Shown here one piece after another: positions 39,268 through 48,477 of a stretch of 64,000 bases of DNA. A program made the translations under genes and the position numbers. Source of the stretch: a virus; IMG/VR virus record IMGVR_UViG_3300038465_000091, positions 1 through 64,000 of that record. The stretch is one strand, 5' to 3'. How positions within the stretch are numbered: position 1 is the first letter of the stretch; the number at the start of each line of letters is the position of its first letter. The notes below the pieces were generated by a model. The model searched no databases and was not told the origin of the DNA. It was given only the letters and a program-made list of their open reading frames with translations.

Positions 39268-40944
39268 TTATTGGTTGCTGTTGGGGGGAGCTTGCTGCGC
39301 CTCCCGTTGAATCTTAACCACAGGTTTACGACCCATACCCATTCCGCCGCCGTCATCCGTCTTCGCGGAACCGCGCTGTGCCTCTTCCATTTCCGAGTCG
39401 TCGTACTCGCCTGTACGTTCCTTGGGTGGGGATGCCTGCTTACGTTTATCGAACTTGCTACCATCCGACGACTGAATCCACCACCGTTTGGAGCCCTCGG
39501 TGTAGGAAATAGCGTAAGGTTTGTCTTCGATGAATTTATTCGAGCCTGAGGGTACGACGCCGACTACTTCATCGCCGTCCTCAAATTCGAACGAAAGTTT
39601 CTTGGTGCTATCTTCCTCCAGCACCTTCACTTGCACTTTCGTGGCGAACAGTCCCTTTGGATGATAGTACTCAATCACCTGCCCCGGAGAAGCTTCGTAA
39701 CGCTCGCCAGCCTTGGTATATTCCTTGGCGATGTACTCGACTTCCATGAACATGCTATGCTCATGATCGCCATTCGGGTAACCGGGGTTGCTTGGGTCAA
39801 TTTTCTGATGCTTGAATTTGATGCGGACGTTGTAGTTGTCGCCCATCATGGTCACGTACTTGAAGGGTACGATCCAACCATTCGGATCAGTAGATTTCTC
39901 CCACTGATCGACTGGCTGATCCACCTTGCTGATCTCGATCTTGAACAAGTTGTGGGGCGGCAGAACTCGCTTCTCGCTCTTCTTCTCTTGGAAAAGAGTC
40001 GCCAGCAAAGTGCCGTCGTTAATGACATCCTTCACGTTCTCTATGTCAGAGGCGACCTGAAGAATATCTGGAACGCCGAACCCTGCTTCACCTTCGCGGT
40101 CGGTGTCAACCAAAACGACTGCGCCTTCCCCGCCTGATGGGAAGAAAATTTTAAGTGTCGGCTTAGACTCTTGTTTGCCGTCGATTACGCGGTAGCCTTC
40201 AATGTAGTTACCCTTGTTGTCCTGCGGCTTATCCTCGGTGACGATCTTGTAGTTCGTCAGACGGATGCTCATCTTGGCGGGCTTCCAGACGAATTCATTC
40301 TCATCATTGGGGTGCTTCGGATCGCTCGCTTTATGATCGTAGGGAGTGGTGTATTCCAACTCCAAGGATTCGATTTCCTTCAAAGAGCCATCGGCCTTCG
40401 CGCCTTCAATCTGACTAGCCTTGAAAGGAAACGCTTCCGATACATCTTTCGTCAAGAAAATCTTGCGGATATTGTACCCGCCGCCCATTTGTGCTTCTGG
40501 GCCGTATTCGGGACGATCACCCATCTTCTGCTCGAACTGGTTTTCCAGATCGGCAGCATGAACACGGGCGTACTGCGCCTTGGTGATCTGCTCCTCATGC
40601 GTCAAGTCCGCACGCAGTTTGAAGGTGTCGAGATACTGCACCATTTCGGCGTTATTCGGGTCGAGGGATTCGTCCAAGTCTCTCAGGACGGTTTCAATCT
40701 GCGAGGCGACCTTGGTGGTCGGCACCTTGCCGTAGATGATGACGTACTGGTTGCTGCCCTCTTGAACTTCACGAGCCCACCAAATGCGGTCGGCGTAGGC
40801 AAAGGCGGCAAGGGTCTGCTTCTTTGTCCAGTGCTTATCTTTCCCAGCGTTGTCGAATTCCGCACGGTACGGCGAAACGCATCCCGCCAGCAGGAAAACA
40901 AACATCAAAGCAATCGCGGTGGTTAGGGAACGGAGCAATTTCAT
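39268..40944 (-). CDS. Large lipoprotein
   Basis: 558 residues. Signal peptide with lipobox LAGC, lipidated Cys22. Long mixed body, Gly-rich and Pro/Gln-rich C-terminus (GGGMGMGRKP). No family recognised. Start overlaps the stop of the metallopeptidase gene (4 bases), so the two are a translational pair exported to the envelope. Confidence 0.8.
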   Translation of the reverse strand: MKLLRSLTTAIALMFVFLLAGCVSPYRAEFDNAGKDKHWTKKQTLAAFAYADRIWWAREVQEGSNQYVIIYGKVPTTKVASQIETVLRDLDESLDPNNAEMVQYLDTFKLRADLTHEEQITKAQYARVHAADLENQFEQKMGDRPEYGPEAQMGGGYNIRKIFLTKDVSEAFPFKASQIEGAKADGSLKEIESLELEYTTPYDHKASDPKHPNDENEFVWKPAKMSIRLTNYKIVTEDKPQDNKGNYIEGYRVIDGKQESKPTLKIFFPSGGEGAVVLVDTDREGEAGFGVPDILQVASDIENVKDVINDGTLLATLFQEKKSEKRVLPPHNLFKIEISKVDQPVDQWEKSTDPNGWIVPFKYVTMMGDNYNVRIKFKHQKIDPSNPGYPNGDHEHSMFMEVEYIAKEYTKAGERYEASPGQVIEYYHPKGLFATKVQVKVLEEDSTKKLSFEFEDGDEVVGVVPSGSNKFIEDKPYAISYTEGSKRWWIQSSDGSKFDKRKQASPPKERTGEYDDSEMEEAQRGSAKTDDGGGMGMGRKPVVKIQREAQQAPPNSNQ

Positions 40945-42407
40945 TGCGTCACCTTCTTGGAAGTCTTGAACGTGCCGAGGAATTGAAGTGCATCCGCTGG
41001 AGACATCTTCTGGATTTCAGCCAGCTTCTCGGGGTGGTTGGTAAAATATGCCTCGATGTTCTTGCGTTCATCGGCGGTGAATGCGCGGGTGTACTGATCC
41101 ACCAAGTAGGGCGGGGCACCCATCACCATGCCGCCCTTGTTGCCCGTCAACCCCTTCTGGAAGGCTTGCTGAGCAATTTCCTTGATCTCTTCGCTGTGAG
41201 CGTTGAGCCACTCCATCGTCGGCTTTCCACCGCCGAGGAGCGTCGGGTTGTAGTGCAGGGCGTAGGTCATGCGGAAGACCGAGTTGTTGTCACCACGAAT
41301 GTTGTTCACCGCCGACCACCACATCGGGTCCGAATAGAATTCGGGAATGGTGACGTTCATGAAGAATGTGAGCATGTCGGCTTTGATCGTCTCGATCTGC
41401 TTGTGGTAGTACAGGAAGTTCGAGTCATCAATCGACAGGTTGCCTGCGTAGTTGAACCTGATCGTATCCTTCTCGTACTGATCCCAATCGAATCCGTAAT
41501 AAATTTCGGCCAACTCGCGAAGGTCCTTCGTGTACCCGTGAGACGGCAGGTCCGTCGTATCTTCGGGGGACAACACGCTTGGCATATCGGCCATTAGTTC
41601 CACGTCAAACGCTTCTGACATCGGGAACTTCTCGAAATTGATGTTGCCGTGCACCATTTCATGCTGCATGATGTATGGAATAGTGTGGACGTAATCCGTC
41701 ATCCAAGCTTCGGGGTTGTAATAGATCACGCCAGTGTTGAGCCACGTGACGCCGAGGATGCCGCCAAGGGGCGGGTTGTAACCAAGGTGTAGCTCGCGTG
41801 GAACGAAGTCGCTAGCCTTGCTGGGTTTCGGCAGGCGGTGCAACTCGCGGAAGGTAATGTCGTAACCCGGAACTTGCTCGTTAAGCTGGGTGATTAGCTT
41901 TTCTTTCTTGATTCCGAGCTTCGCGGCTCGAACCTCGATGGAACGCTCAGCAACCCTCTGGTAAAACGCATTGTCGCGCTCGGAAGCAACAACGACGAGC
42001 TTCGTGAGGGTATCCACGAGAAGCTTCATCTGGGCTTCACTGACAAAGAACTGATCGCAAAGGGATGTGTAGCGATATGTGCCGTCAGCCTGCTTGTAGG
42101 CGTGGTCGATGATGATCTTCAACTTGGCGGGATTCTCGGTGACACTGCTTGTGCTCACCACGTCCGTCACGACGGAATAGCTGTCCGAGCCCGGATCGAG
42201 AGTCTTCATTCCCGAGCCGCCCTGATTGCAAGCCCAAGTCGCTTGGAAAAGATGCTCGTACTCTTGGTGCTGTTTGAGTGGGTCGGTAGCGTACTGTTGG
42301 ATGCCCTTCGGGAAGAAGAAAGGCTGTTCGGTCGGTGTGTTTTGGCCGAAGGCTGACACGGCCAGCAGAAGAAACGGTACAAGTTGAAGAACTTTGTGAA
42401 ACTTCAT
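40941..42407 (-). CDS. Exported HExxH metallopeptidase-like protein
   Basis: 488 residues. Signal peptide ending AVSAFGQ. Zinc motif HEMVH at 249-253 with a downstream Glu in EAFDVELMAD, the pattern of gluzincin-type metallopeptidases; no other domain recognised. Coupled to the lipoprotein gene. May cleave or remodel envelope proteins; substrate unknown. Confidence 0.75.
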   Translation of the reverse strand: MKFHKVLQLVPFLLLAVSAFGQNTPTEQPFFFPKGIQQYATDPLKQHQEYEHLFQATWACNQGGSGMKTLDPGSDSYSVVTDVVSTSSVTENPAKLKIIIDHAYKQADGTYRYTSLCDQFFVSEAQMKLLVDTLTKLVVVASERDNAFYQRVAERSIEVRAAKLGIKKEKLITQLNEQVPGYDITFRELHRLPKPSKASDFVPRELHLGYNPPLGGILGVTWLNTGVIYYNPEAWMTDYVHTIPYIMQHEMVHGNINFEKFPMSEAFDVELMADMPSVLSPEDTTDLPSHGYTKDLRELAEIYYGFDWDQYEKDTIRFNYAGNLSIDDSNFLYYHKQIETIKADMLTFFMNVTIPEFYSDPMWWSAVNNIRGDNNSVFRMTYALHYNPTLLGGGKPTMEWLNAHSEEIKEIAQQAFQKGLTGNKGGMVMGAPPYLVDQYTRAFTADERKNIEAYFTNHPEKLAEIQKMSPADALQFLGTFKTSKKVTQ

Positions 42408-42501
42408 TGATCCCCCGCAAACCTGTGACGTGGGTCACACATACTACAATACTGAAGTTAATAGAATCTGTAAACAAAATTGCGGATGATTTTGCCACTA
42501 T

Positions 42502-43224
42502 TTATTTGATTACTTCAATCGAAAAACCAGCTACCAAACATTCTTCCCGCTCTTGTTCGACGAAAAGTTCCTTCATTTCCCTATACCACATCACAAACTT
42601 ACCATCTTTGTATTCAGCGTGATAGCCACGTTTCTTCGCCAGTTCATTGTTGTGAAAACTCACCAGAGCCTTGACTATAACCATCGGGCTTCGAGCCAGT
42701 TCCAGTACTTTGTCCAACGGGTATTGGTCGAGCATCTGCATCATGCTAACCGCATCAAACGCCGCTCGATGAGGAAACGGGTTTGGCAGCATCCCATGAT
42801 CCACTGGCATGTAGGCAAGCTTACGGGTGTACCAGCGGGGCATGGGAAGATCGGTTAGGGTGTCAATCCAAAGCTTGCTCGGGTCAGATTCGAAGTTATA
42901 GCGATCCGCCCATGCCTGCACAAAGCCCCTGTCGAACTTGTTGCCGTTGTGGGCGCACACGGTGTCGGCGGCTTGATACCTGAGGAAGAACTGCTTGGCA
43001 GCCTTGAGGTCATCGATGCCGTATTTCGAACACAACTCGGGCATCTTGGGGTATCGTTCGAGGATTTCAGGTTCCCACGGGGCATCCCCCGGGTTGACCA
43101 GATAGCCCATGATTTTTGTGGGTTGGCGCAGGCCGGTGCACCACGTCACCATCCCAACCTCGGTGATGCGGTGGATTGCGGGGTCGCCGCCACAAGTTTC
43201 AAAATCGAGCCCGAGGATAAGCAT
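42502..43224 (-). CDS. DnaQ-like 3'-5' exonuclease
   Basis: 240 residues. LGLDFETCGG (Asp-x-Glu), AHNGNKFDRGFV and HRAAFDAVSM are the Exo I, II and III motifs of DEDDh exonucleases. The polymerase already has its own exonuclease, so this may serve repair, ssDNA degradation or nucleotide recycling. Confidence 0.88.
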   Translation of the reverse strand: MLILGLDFETCGGDPAIHRITEVGMVTWCTGLRQPTKIMGYLVNPGDAPWEPEILERYPKMPELCSKYGIDDLKAAKQFFLRYQAADTVCAHNGNKFDRGFVQAWADRYNFESDPSKLWIDTLTDLPMPRWYTRKLAYMPVDHGMLPNPFPHRAAFDAVSMMQMLDQYPLDKVLELARSPMVIVKALVSFHNNELAKKRGYHAEYKDGKFVMWYREMKELFVEQEREECLVAGFSIEVIK

Positions 43225-43239
43225 TCGTATTTCCCTCCC

Positions 43240-43491
43240 CTACCATCCTCTTCCGCTGAAACATCGCTTAGATTGCCAAGGCCCCCACCATCCACCATCC
43301 CGGTAGGTGGCTAACGATGGAGTCGCATCCCCGCGAGTGCGATAGCCAAGGCGTCGGTGCCCAACAATTAAAGCGAATAACCATCGCTGATCGCATTGAA
43401 GAGAGTGGTACATGAGCAGGAGCGTGAATGGTCCAAACTTACAACGCCACCCCCCGAAAACACTGCTGGGAACAACTATTTCAAACCCCAT
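43240..43491 (-). CDS. Small Trp/Arg-rich protein
   Basis: 83 residues from ATG 43491 after AGGAGAACAAA. Ends WWGPWQSKRCFSGRGW. Unknown. Confidence 0.5.
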   Translation of the reverse strand: MGFEIVVPSSVFGGWRCKFGPFTLLLMYHSLQCDQRWLFALIVGHRRLGYRTRGDATPSLATYRDGGWWGPWQSKRCFSGRGW

Positions 43492-43529
43492 TTTGTTCTC
43501 CTGTCCCTCGCGGGGGTTAAATATAATTC

Positions 43530-43569
43530 CCAAAAGAAAAGGTAGAAACGAGATTCATTCGTTTCTACC
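43530..43569 (-). terminator. Terminator after SSB gene
   Basis: GGTAGAAACGA (43541-43551) pairs with TCGTTTCTACC (43559-43569), then TTTTCTTTT on the minus strand. Confidence 0.9.
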
Positions 43570-43590
43570 TAAGTAATTGAAAACAAAGGG

Positions 43591-44553
43591 TCATAAATCT
43601 TCTACGTCGTCGAGGCGAGCTTCTTCGGCACCAGCCGCCACGCCAGACAGCAGGGCTTTCCACTCTTGGAGAGTCAGCTTCTTGCCGAGACGCCCCTTGA
43701 GAATCTTGCCGTCGTCTTTGGTGAACTTCTCAGCGGCCAGCTTGACTTCTTCGACCAACTGAGGGTTCTGCTTCCAACGAGCCTTTTGAGAGATACGTTG
43801 GAACTGGTAGCCGAACGCACGATCTGGATCGTGTTTCATCACGATGTCGATGTCGTACACACTGACGTTCGGGTTGTCTTCAACCATCTCGTCAATCAAG
43901 TGTGAGACCGCACGGTAGTTGCTGCGGGTCAGGTCAACGTACTGAACTTCCCACTCGATTACCGCACCTTTTTCGTAGCCGCCCGTCTTGGAGTCCGCGT
44001 TGGTGTAGCGGATAACGAGAGACGCAACGTGTAACTCGCCGTCCTCGCCCAGCTTGGCGCAGCAATAACCTGCGTCAGGCGAATTGGCGGGGGTCAAACA
44101 ACGGGCGGTCAGCTTCTTGCCCGGGAGTTCGACGAAGTGATTCTTCGCACTCTTCGGCTTGATGAATGGAAGCAACGCGAAACGCACGGCCTTGCCCTTT
44201 TCGGAGGGACGGCAGCGATTCAGCATGTTCGGACGTGTGGCGAGCTTATCGTCGCCGAACTCCACGTCTAAATCGTCCTCGTCGGCTGCGGGAGCGTTAC
44301 CCTTGGTGCCTTTGTGTCCACCTGCGGCGGCAGCCTTCGGAGTTGGCTCGTCGAGTTCGTCTTCAGTTGGTTTTGTCTTTGCGGTCGCAGTTGCGGTCGC
44401 GGCTTGTGGTTGTGCTACGGGTGTCGCTGGTACGGCAGCTTCGGCGTCAGCGAGTGCTTTCGCGGCGGCGGCGGCAGCGGCACGGGCCTTTGCAACGGCG
44501 TCGGATACAACAGGCTTTACATCTGCTAGTTCGTCTTCGGTAAATTGATTCAC
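43591..44553 (-). CDS. Single-stranded DNA-binding protein
   Basis: 320 residues. Ala/Pro-rich linker (residues about 20-100), then a beta-rich core beginning KGKAVRFALLPF with CLTPANSPDAGYCC, which resembles gp32/OB-type phage SSB with a small zinc-like site. It ends acidic (RLDDVEDL), as SSB C-termini that recruit partner proteins do. Own terminator; stands between exonuclease and HU genes. Confidence 0.7.
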   Translation of the reverse strand: MNQFTEDELADVKPVVSDAVAKARAAAAAAAKALADAEAAVPATPVAQPQAATATATAKTKPTEDELDEPTPKAAAAGGHKGTKGNAPAADEDDLDVEFGDDKLATRPNMLNRCRPSEKGKAVRFALLPFIKPKSAKNHFVELPGKKLTARCLTPANSPDAGYCCAKLGEDGELHVASLVIRYTNADSKTGGYEKGAVIEWEVQYVDLTRSNYRAVSHLIDEMVEDNPNVSVYDIDIVMKHDPDRAFGYQFQRISQKARWKQNPQLVEEVKLAAEKFTKDDGKILKGRLGKKLTLQEWKALLSGVAAGAEEARLDDVEDL

Positions 44554-44593
44554 GTGTTTGTTCCTCTCAGGTCGATTTTTATTTGTTTGTTTT

Positions 44594-44911
44594 TTACTTT
44601 ACGACTTCGTTCTTCCGAAGTTCTCCGAGCGTAATGAACTTGACCTTGCGTTTCGCGTTGGTCATTTTCACTTCACCCGTAAAAGGTATCTTTCGTCTAA
44701 TACCAGATTTGTGGCGAACGGAGAACTTACCAAAAGAATTTAATTTCAATTGGAATCCGTTCACGGTGAGATTATTCAACAGGGTGTGCTCCAGTTGAGC
44801 AACCACCACATTGATAATGTGCTCAGCTTCTTTCTTCGTTGGAAGGTTCAACTCCCGTTGAACCCTTGATGTCAACTCGTCGCGGCCTGCTTTTGATTTG
44901 CCTGTAGACAT
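44594..44911 (-). CDS. HU/IHF family DNA-bending protein
   Basis: 105 residues. KKEAEHIINVVVAQLEHTLL, GFQLKLNSFGKFSVRHKSGI and KITL-type end fit HU, with the beta-arm NSFGKF...RRKIPFTGEV. Preceded by a TATTAG box and AAGAGG. It may compact or organise phage DNA. Confidence 0.85.
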   Translation of the reverse strand: MSTGKSKAGRDELTSRVQRELNLPTKKEAEHIINVVVAQLEHTLLNNLTVNGFQLKLNSFGKFSVRHKSGIRRKIPFTGEVKMTNAKRKVKFITLGELRKNEVVK

Positions 44912-44990
44912 GCGGTATTCCTCTTCATGTCTCTAATACTGGATTTTTAGGGTTTTATTGGGAAAAAGAAAAGCCTAGAAAAACTTGGGC

Positions 44991-45050
44991 TCATACCGCA
45001 GTTTGAGTTTCGGGATTGACTTGGGACAACACGTGGACTTGCTTGCTCAT
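44991..45050 (-). CDS. 19-residue leaderless ORF
   Basis: ATG 45050 lies 6 nt after TATTAA (45057-45062). It is flanked by a terminator upstream and a T-rich hairpin downstream (about 44950-44990), so it would be a stand-alone transcript. Could be a small peptide or a regulatory RNA. Confidence 0.35.
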   Translation of the reverse strand: MSKQVHVLSQVNPETQTAV

Positions 45051-45061
45051 ACTAGCTTAAT

Positions 45062-45102
45062 ACCAAAAATAAAAGAGAGTCAGTTTTGGAAACTGACTCT
45101 CT
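45062..45102 (-). terminator. Terminator after beta-barrel gene
   Basis: AGAGAGTCAGTTT pairs with AAACTGACTCTCT (loop CCA), then TTTATTTTT on the minus strand. Confidence 0.9.
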
Positions 45103-45125
45103 GACTTACGGGATCGAGCGATCCT

Positions 45126-45635
45126 TTAGAACCTAACTACGATACCAGCGATTGGGCGGATACCGTTTGCGGAAGCGTACTGAGCCGCTGAATCAGCGTG
45201 GAAGTAGTCCAGCCCGCCGCGCACAGCGAAGTGCTTGGAGAGGGACAGGTCAAGACCAGCACCTGCCTGTTGTGAGAACGCATTTACGGAACCGCCAGTT
45301 GTGTACTTGGTATCGCCGAACAGGACGTTCACGTAAGGACGCAATTTGCCCGTGCGGTTGAACTGGTACTGAAGACCGCCCGCGCCAGTGTTGACGGCAG
45401 CCTTCGATGCCGAGTTGAAGTCGGTGCCCGTCCATTCAGTCACGACGGCGAAAGGGCTCTTGCCGAGGTAATAGGCTGCGCTGGCTTGCCAGCCGGGGTT
45501 GGCGGTGTTGGACGTGCCGTAGGAAAAGACCGTTGAGGATTGATAAGCACCACTCAATTCAACTTTGTCTTGGGCGAATGCGGAACCGACCATTAGGACG
45601 AGAGCCGCAAGAACTAACAGAAAGGACTTCTTCAT
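45126..45635 (-). CDS. Outer-membrane beta-barrel protein
   Basis: 169 residues. Signal peptide ends GSAFAQ; alternating strands follow, and the C-terminal residue is Phe (GIVVRF), the outer-membrane assembly signal. It resembles small OmpA/OmpX-type barrels. TTGCCA-17-TAGTAT promoter upstream and own terminator, so an independent moron-like gene that could alter host surface. Confidence 0.8.
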   Translation of the reverse strand: MKKSFLLVLAALVLMVGSAFAQDKVELSGAYQSSTVFSYGTSNTANPGWQASAAYYLGKSPFAVVTEWTGTDFNSASKAAVNTGAGGLQYQFNRTGKLRPYVNVLFGDTKYTTGGSVNAFSQQAGAGLDLSLSKHFAVRGGLDYFHADSAAQYASANGIRPIAGIVVRF

Positions 45636-45755
45636 GTTTTTACTTCTCCTTGGAGGAATATATCCCCACATTCACTATACTACTGCGTTTCCCAGACTTT
45701 GGCAACTATTTTTAGCTAATCCATACTATCGCCTTTATTATGAGTATTATATACC

Positions 45756-46262
45756 ATGGGACGTTCCCTTGAAAAATATGGGATTTCTACGGAAGAGGCC
45801 CGAGCGCGGCGGGCGGCGGGGTTCCTGTGGTGTGGCACGTGCAAACGATTCCGCAAGAAGGGGGGATTTTACGGTCCCCGAAATACCAGTGCGTGTAAGG
45901 TCTGTAGAAAAACACTGAAGTTTCGAAAATACAATCGTGACCTGTACCTAAAAAACGCCTACCATCATTGGACCAGCCGCCTTCAATCTCAATTTAACAT
46001 AAGCGAAGAGTGGTACAACATCCAATTATCTGAACAAGGCGACGTGTGCGCGACTTGCAAAAAGCCCAATTCCAACGGGCGTAGATTGGCCGTAGACCAT
46101 GACCGTAGGTGTTGCCCCGGACGAAAATCGTGTGGAAAATGTGTTCGCGGTCTGCTGTGCCACCCATGTAACATCGCTCTTGAGCGTCTCGAATCAACCC
46201 CAACGTGGGTATCAAACGCTCAACAATACCTACGTGCCCACACTACTGAGACCAAATCTTAG
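45756..46262 (+). CDS. Endonuclease VII-like homing protein
   Basis: 168 residues on the opposite strand to its neighbours. CGTCKRFR zinc finger, then CATCKKPN...LAVDHDRRCCPGRKSCGKCVRGLLCHPCN, the endonuclease VII fold. TATTAT lies 5 nt before the ATG. Convergent with and overlapping the 46243 gene by 20 bases. Confidence 0.85.
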   Translation: MGRSLEKYGISTEEARARRAAGFLWCGTCKRFRKKGGFYGPRNTSACKVCRKTLKFRKYNRDLYLKNAYHHWTSRLQSQFNISEEWYNIQLSEQGDVCATCKKPNSNGRRLAVDHDRRCCPGRKSCGKCVRGLLCHPCNIALERLESTPTWVSNAQQYLRAHTTETKS

Positions 46263-47097
46263 ATATCTTGAGGGCGCAAATATACGGGTCACCCTTATGC
46301 ATTCGATATCGGGAAAGTTCCACGATGCTGTCAAAAACGCACCCTATGGGAAGCCGCAATTTTTTCAACATGTTGAATTCACGGGGCTTAAACTTGCCTA
46401 TTTTCCGAGCCGCATATTCATCCCCCTCCCGAGCAAAGACATAAACCACCAGTTCTTTGTACAGGGAATTGAGACGGAGGCTGGGGTTCATTCCACGAGG
46501 AAACCACGTCAAATGGTTGTTCCATGGGTGCGACCAAAACTTGAACGGCGGCGGTTCGGGACCAGTCAACAACCATGCGGCAGCCCAGATCGCCGCGAAC
46601 ACGTCGTCCACTTCCTTGTGGACGCTCAAGTCGCTCATCATTTTGACCATCGCTTCGCCGAACTTCTCCACCGAGGCACGAGCGGGCCGCTCCAGCCGAA
46701 GCAATTCGGCGGCATAGCGAACGATGGCGTTAGCCCCGTCGCTGCCTTTGGTGATCGGGGCGAGAGCCCAAATACCCACGTTCGCTTTTACCTTGGAAGA
46801 CAGATCAATGTCGCGGGAACGCTCGACTCGAAGTAGGGAAGGCTCGTCCTTGCCCAACACCATCTCGTCTTGGACGGTTTCGACCTCAACGCATTTGAGC
46901 TTGAAATGATTCTCTTCCTCGCAACCCTCGGTACAGAAATGTGCGTGGGATAAATAACGCTCCGCGAAGCGGATTTGTGCCGGATCGTCCCCGACAAGAA
47001 TGTTGTGCTGTTTGGGGGTCGGCTTTTCGAGGAGCAGGGGTGTCGAAGGATCGCCCGACACCCGCACCCCGGTTCTCAGTTTTCCTTGTGTGGGCAC
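46243..47097 (-). CDS. Hypothetical protein, leaderless GTG
   Basis: 284 residues. HFCTEGCEEENHF gives a possible metal site; mostly helical middle. GTG 47097 lies 6 nt after TATCAT preceded by TGG. Family not recognised. Confidence 0.6.
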   Translation of the reverse strand: MPTQGKLRTGVRVSGDPSTPLLLEKPTPKQHNILVGDDPAQIRFAERYLSHAHFCTEGCEEENHFKLKCVEVETVQDEMVLGKDEPSLLRVERSRDIDLSSKVKANVGIWALAPITKGSDGANAIVRYAAELLRLERPARASVEKFGEAMVKMMSDLSVHKEVDDVFAAIWAAAWLLTGPEPPPFKFWSHPWNNHLTWFPRGMNPSLRLNSLYKELVVYVFAREGDEYAARKIGKFKPREFNMLKKLRLPIGCVFDSIVELSRYRMHKGDPYICALKISKIWSQ

Positions 47098-47115
47098 AAG
47101 GGTATGATACCACAG

Positions 47116-47304
47116 TTACAGCTTTTTGACTGCGGCGGCGGCGTCGGCTGCGACTTTCTTTGCATCGGCCTCGGCTGCTGCCAGCTTTGCCTTGAGCCAC
47201 AAGTAAGCCTTGTGACCTGCGACACCGATTGCAGCGGCGGCGACAGAGTACCAAGTGGCGAAGTCTTTCGCGATCTTTGAGAGTTCTGCTAAGTTGATGG
47301 ACAT
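47116..47304 (-). CDS. Small Ala-rich single-helix protein
   Basis: 62 residues; hydrophobic stretch WYSVAAAAIGVAGHKAYLWL then Ala/Lys amphipathic helix. Size and plan would suit a small membrane peptide; a holin role is possible but unproven. Confidence 0.5.
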   Translation of the reverse strand: MSINLAELSKIAKDFATWYSVAAAAIGVAGHKAYLWLKAKLAAAEADAKKVAADAAAAVKKL

Positions 47305-47330
47305 GGGTTAAGTCCCTCCTAAAATAGGGA

Positions 47331-47432
47331 TTAGGAAGTCCGTTTTGTGGAGGGATCGGGGTAGTTCCAGTACCTATGGACGAGCAGCAAAACCACTGCT
47401 GTTGCAATGGTTTGAGTCACATACCAACCCAC
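47331..47432 (-). CDS. Small membrane ORF
   Basis: 33 residues from GTG 47432 with a membrane helix (TIATAVVLLLVHRYW). No good ribosome site. Lies between a deoxyribosyltransferase-like gene and the Ala-rich protein. Confidence 0.3.
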   Translation of the reverse strand: MGWYVTQTIATAVVLLLVHRYWNYPDPSTKRTS

Positions 47433-47447
47433 GAGGAATGGGGCGTC

Positions 47448-47966
47448 TTATCCGAGAATCCCGAAGGTAGAATCCCTATCAATGTACTCTCCACGTGCGA
47501 CCAGCGTGCCAATGAATTCGTCCCATGTATTGTAGTGCTGGATCGGTTTTATTCCCTCTTGCCGCAGGTCGGGGGGTAGGTCCCTAAGAAACACGAAGAT
47601 CGTATCGAGATTCGAGCGGAGTGCGGGGTCCTCGGGGCCGATCACTATGCACTGGCGTCCCGAGAACAACGCACCACCGAACTCGGCTAAACGGGTGTTA
47701 CGGATGATCGCGGTGCCCGCGCTGAACAGGACTAGAGTGTCGGCGGCTAGGATGTCTCGAATGTCGCGGATAGCGCAACCAAACGCGAATAGCTCACGGC
47801 TCAGATCAGTTGAACCGTCTCTGTTGGTGAGGTTTGTGGAGCCCGTAGAGGACTGCTCGTCATGCCAGCGGGACGTGACGGTCTTGCCGATAGCGCGTAG
47901 TTCTTTGGCGTGTTCTCGGATACGGTCGATCCAGTCAAACGTCGCGGCTAGGTAAATTCTCTGCAA
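47448..47966 (-). CDS. Nucleoside 2-deoxyribosyltransferase-like protein
   Basis: 172 residues. IYLAATFDWIDRIREHAKEL, RDIRDILAADTLVLFS and NTRLAEFGGALFSG match the family's substrate and active-site segments. Second copy after 32389; may shape nucleotide pools or DNA modification. Confidence 0.7.
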   Translation of the reverse strand: MQRIYLAATFDWIDRIREHAKELRAIGKTVTSRWHDEQSSTGSTNLTNRDGSTDLSRELFAFGCAIRDIRDILAADTLVLFSAGTAIIRNTRLAEFGGALFSGRQCIVIGPEDPALRSNLDTIFVFLRDLPPDLRQEGIKPIQHYNTWDEFIGTLVARGEYIDRDSTFGILG

Positions 47967-48023
47967 AAAGAAACTCCATGAGGAAGGTCCCCATGGAGTA
48001 CTGATACTGGATTTCTGGGAAAT

Positions 48024-48398
48024 TTAGGAATGGGCGGCATTGTACGCGGCGAATGCCATTCCGCCGAGAAGCGTTACAACCGTCCAAGAATAAACGAGTA
48101 TCGCCATAGTAGCGTGCGACACGCCTTGGTTGGTGGTGCCGTCATGGGAAACCACTACGACGAGCATGATAGCCATCGCTATAACAAATGCCACGACTCC
48201 AGCGAGCATAATGCCGCTGATAAATCCGATGCCCACGGCGCGTGCCTTGGACATGGTGTCGTTGTTATTCCAAACATTGACATTGGGTTCGACGGACAAA
48301 ACCTGCGATCCCGGTACTCCAGAGCCGTCAGTGTATGTCCTAACCCTGAATTTGCCGCCTTGGGCGAGTAGCGTTTGCATTTCAGTTGTGGGTTCCAT
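48024..48398 (-). CDS. Two-helix membrane protein
   Basis: 124 residues with helices at about 58-83 (FISGIMLAGVVAFVIAMAIM) and 99-120. TATAAT lies 6 nt before the ATG. Possibly lysis-related or envelope; unknown. Confidence 0.6.
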   Translation of the reverse strand: MEPTTEMQTLLAQGGKFRVRTYTDGSGVPGSQVLSVEPNVNVWNNNDTMSKARAVGIGFISGIMLAGVVAFVIAMAIMLVVVVSHDGTTNQGVSHATMAILVYSWTVVTLLGGMAFAAYNAAHS

Positions 48399-48477
48399 AC
48401 CCCTATTATACCCAAAACGAAGGCGAAATCTATAGTAATTTTTGACTTATATTTGTTTTGTTTTCAATAGGTTACGT

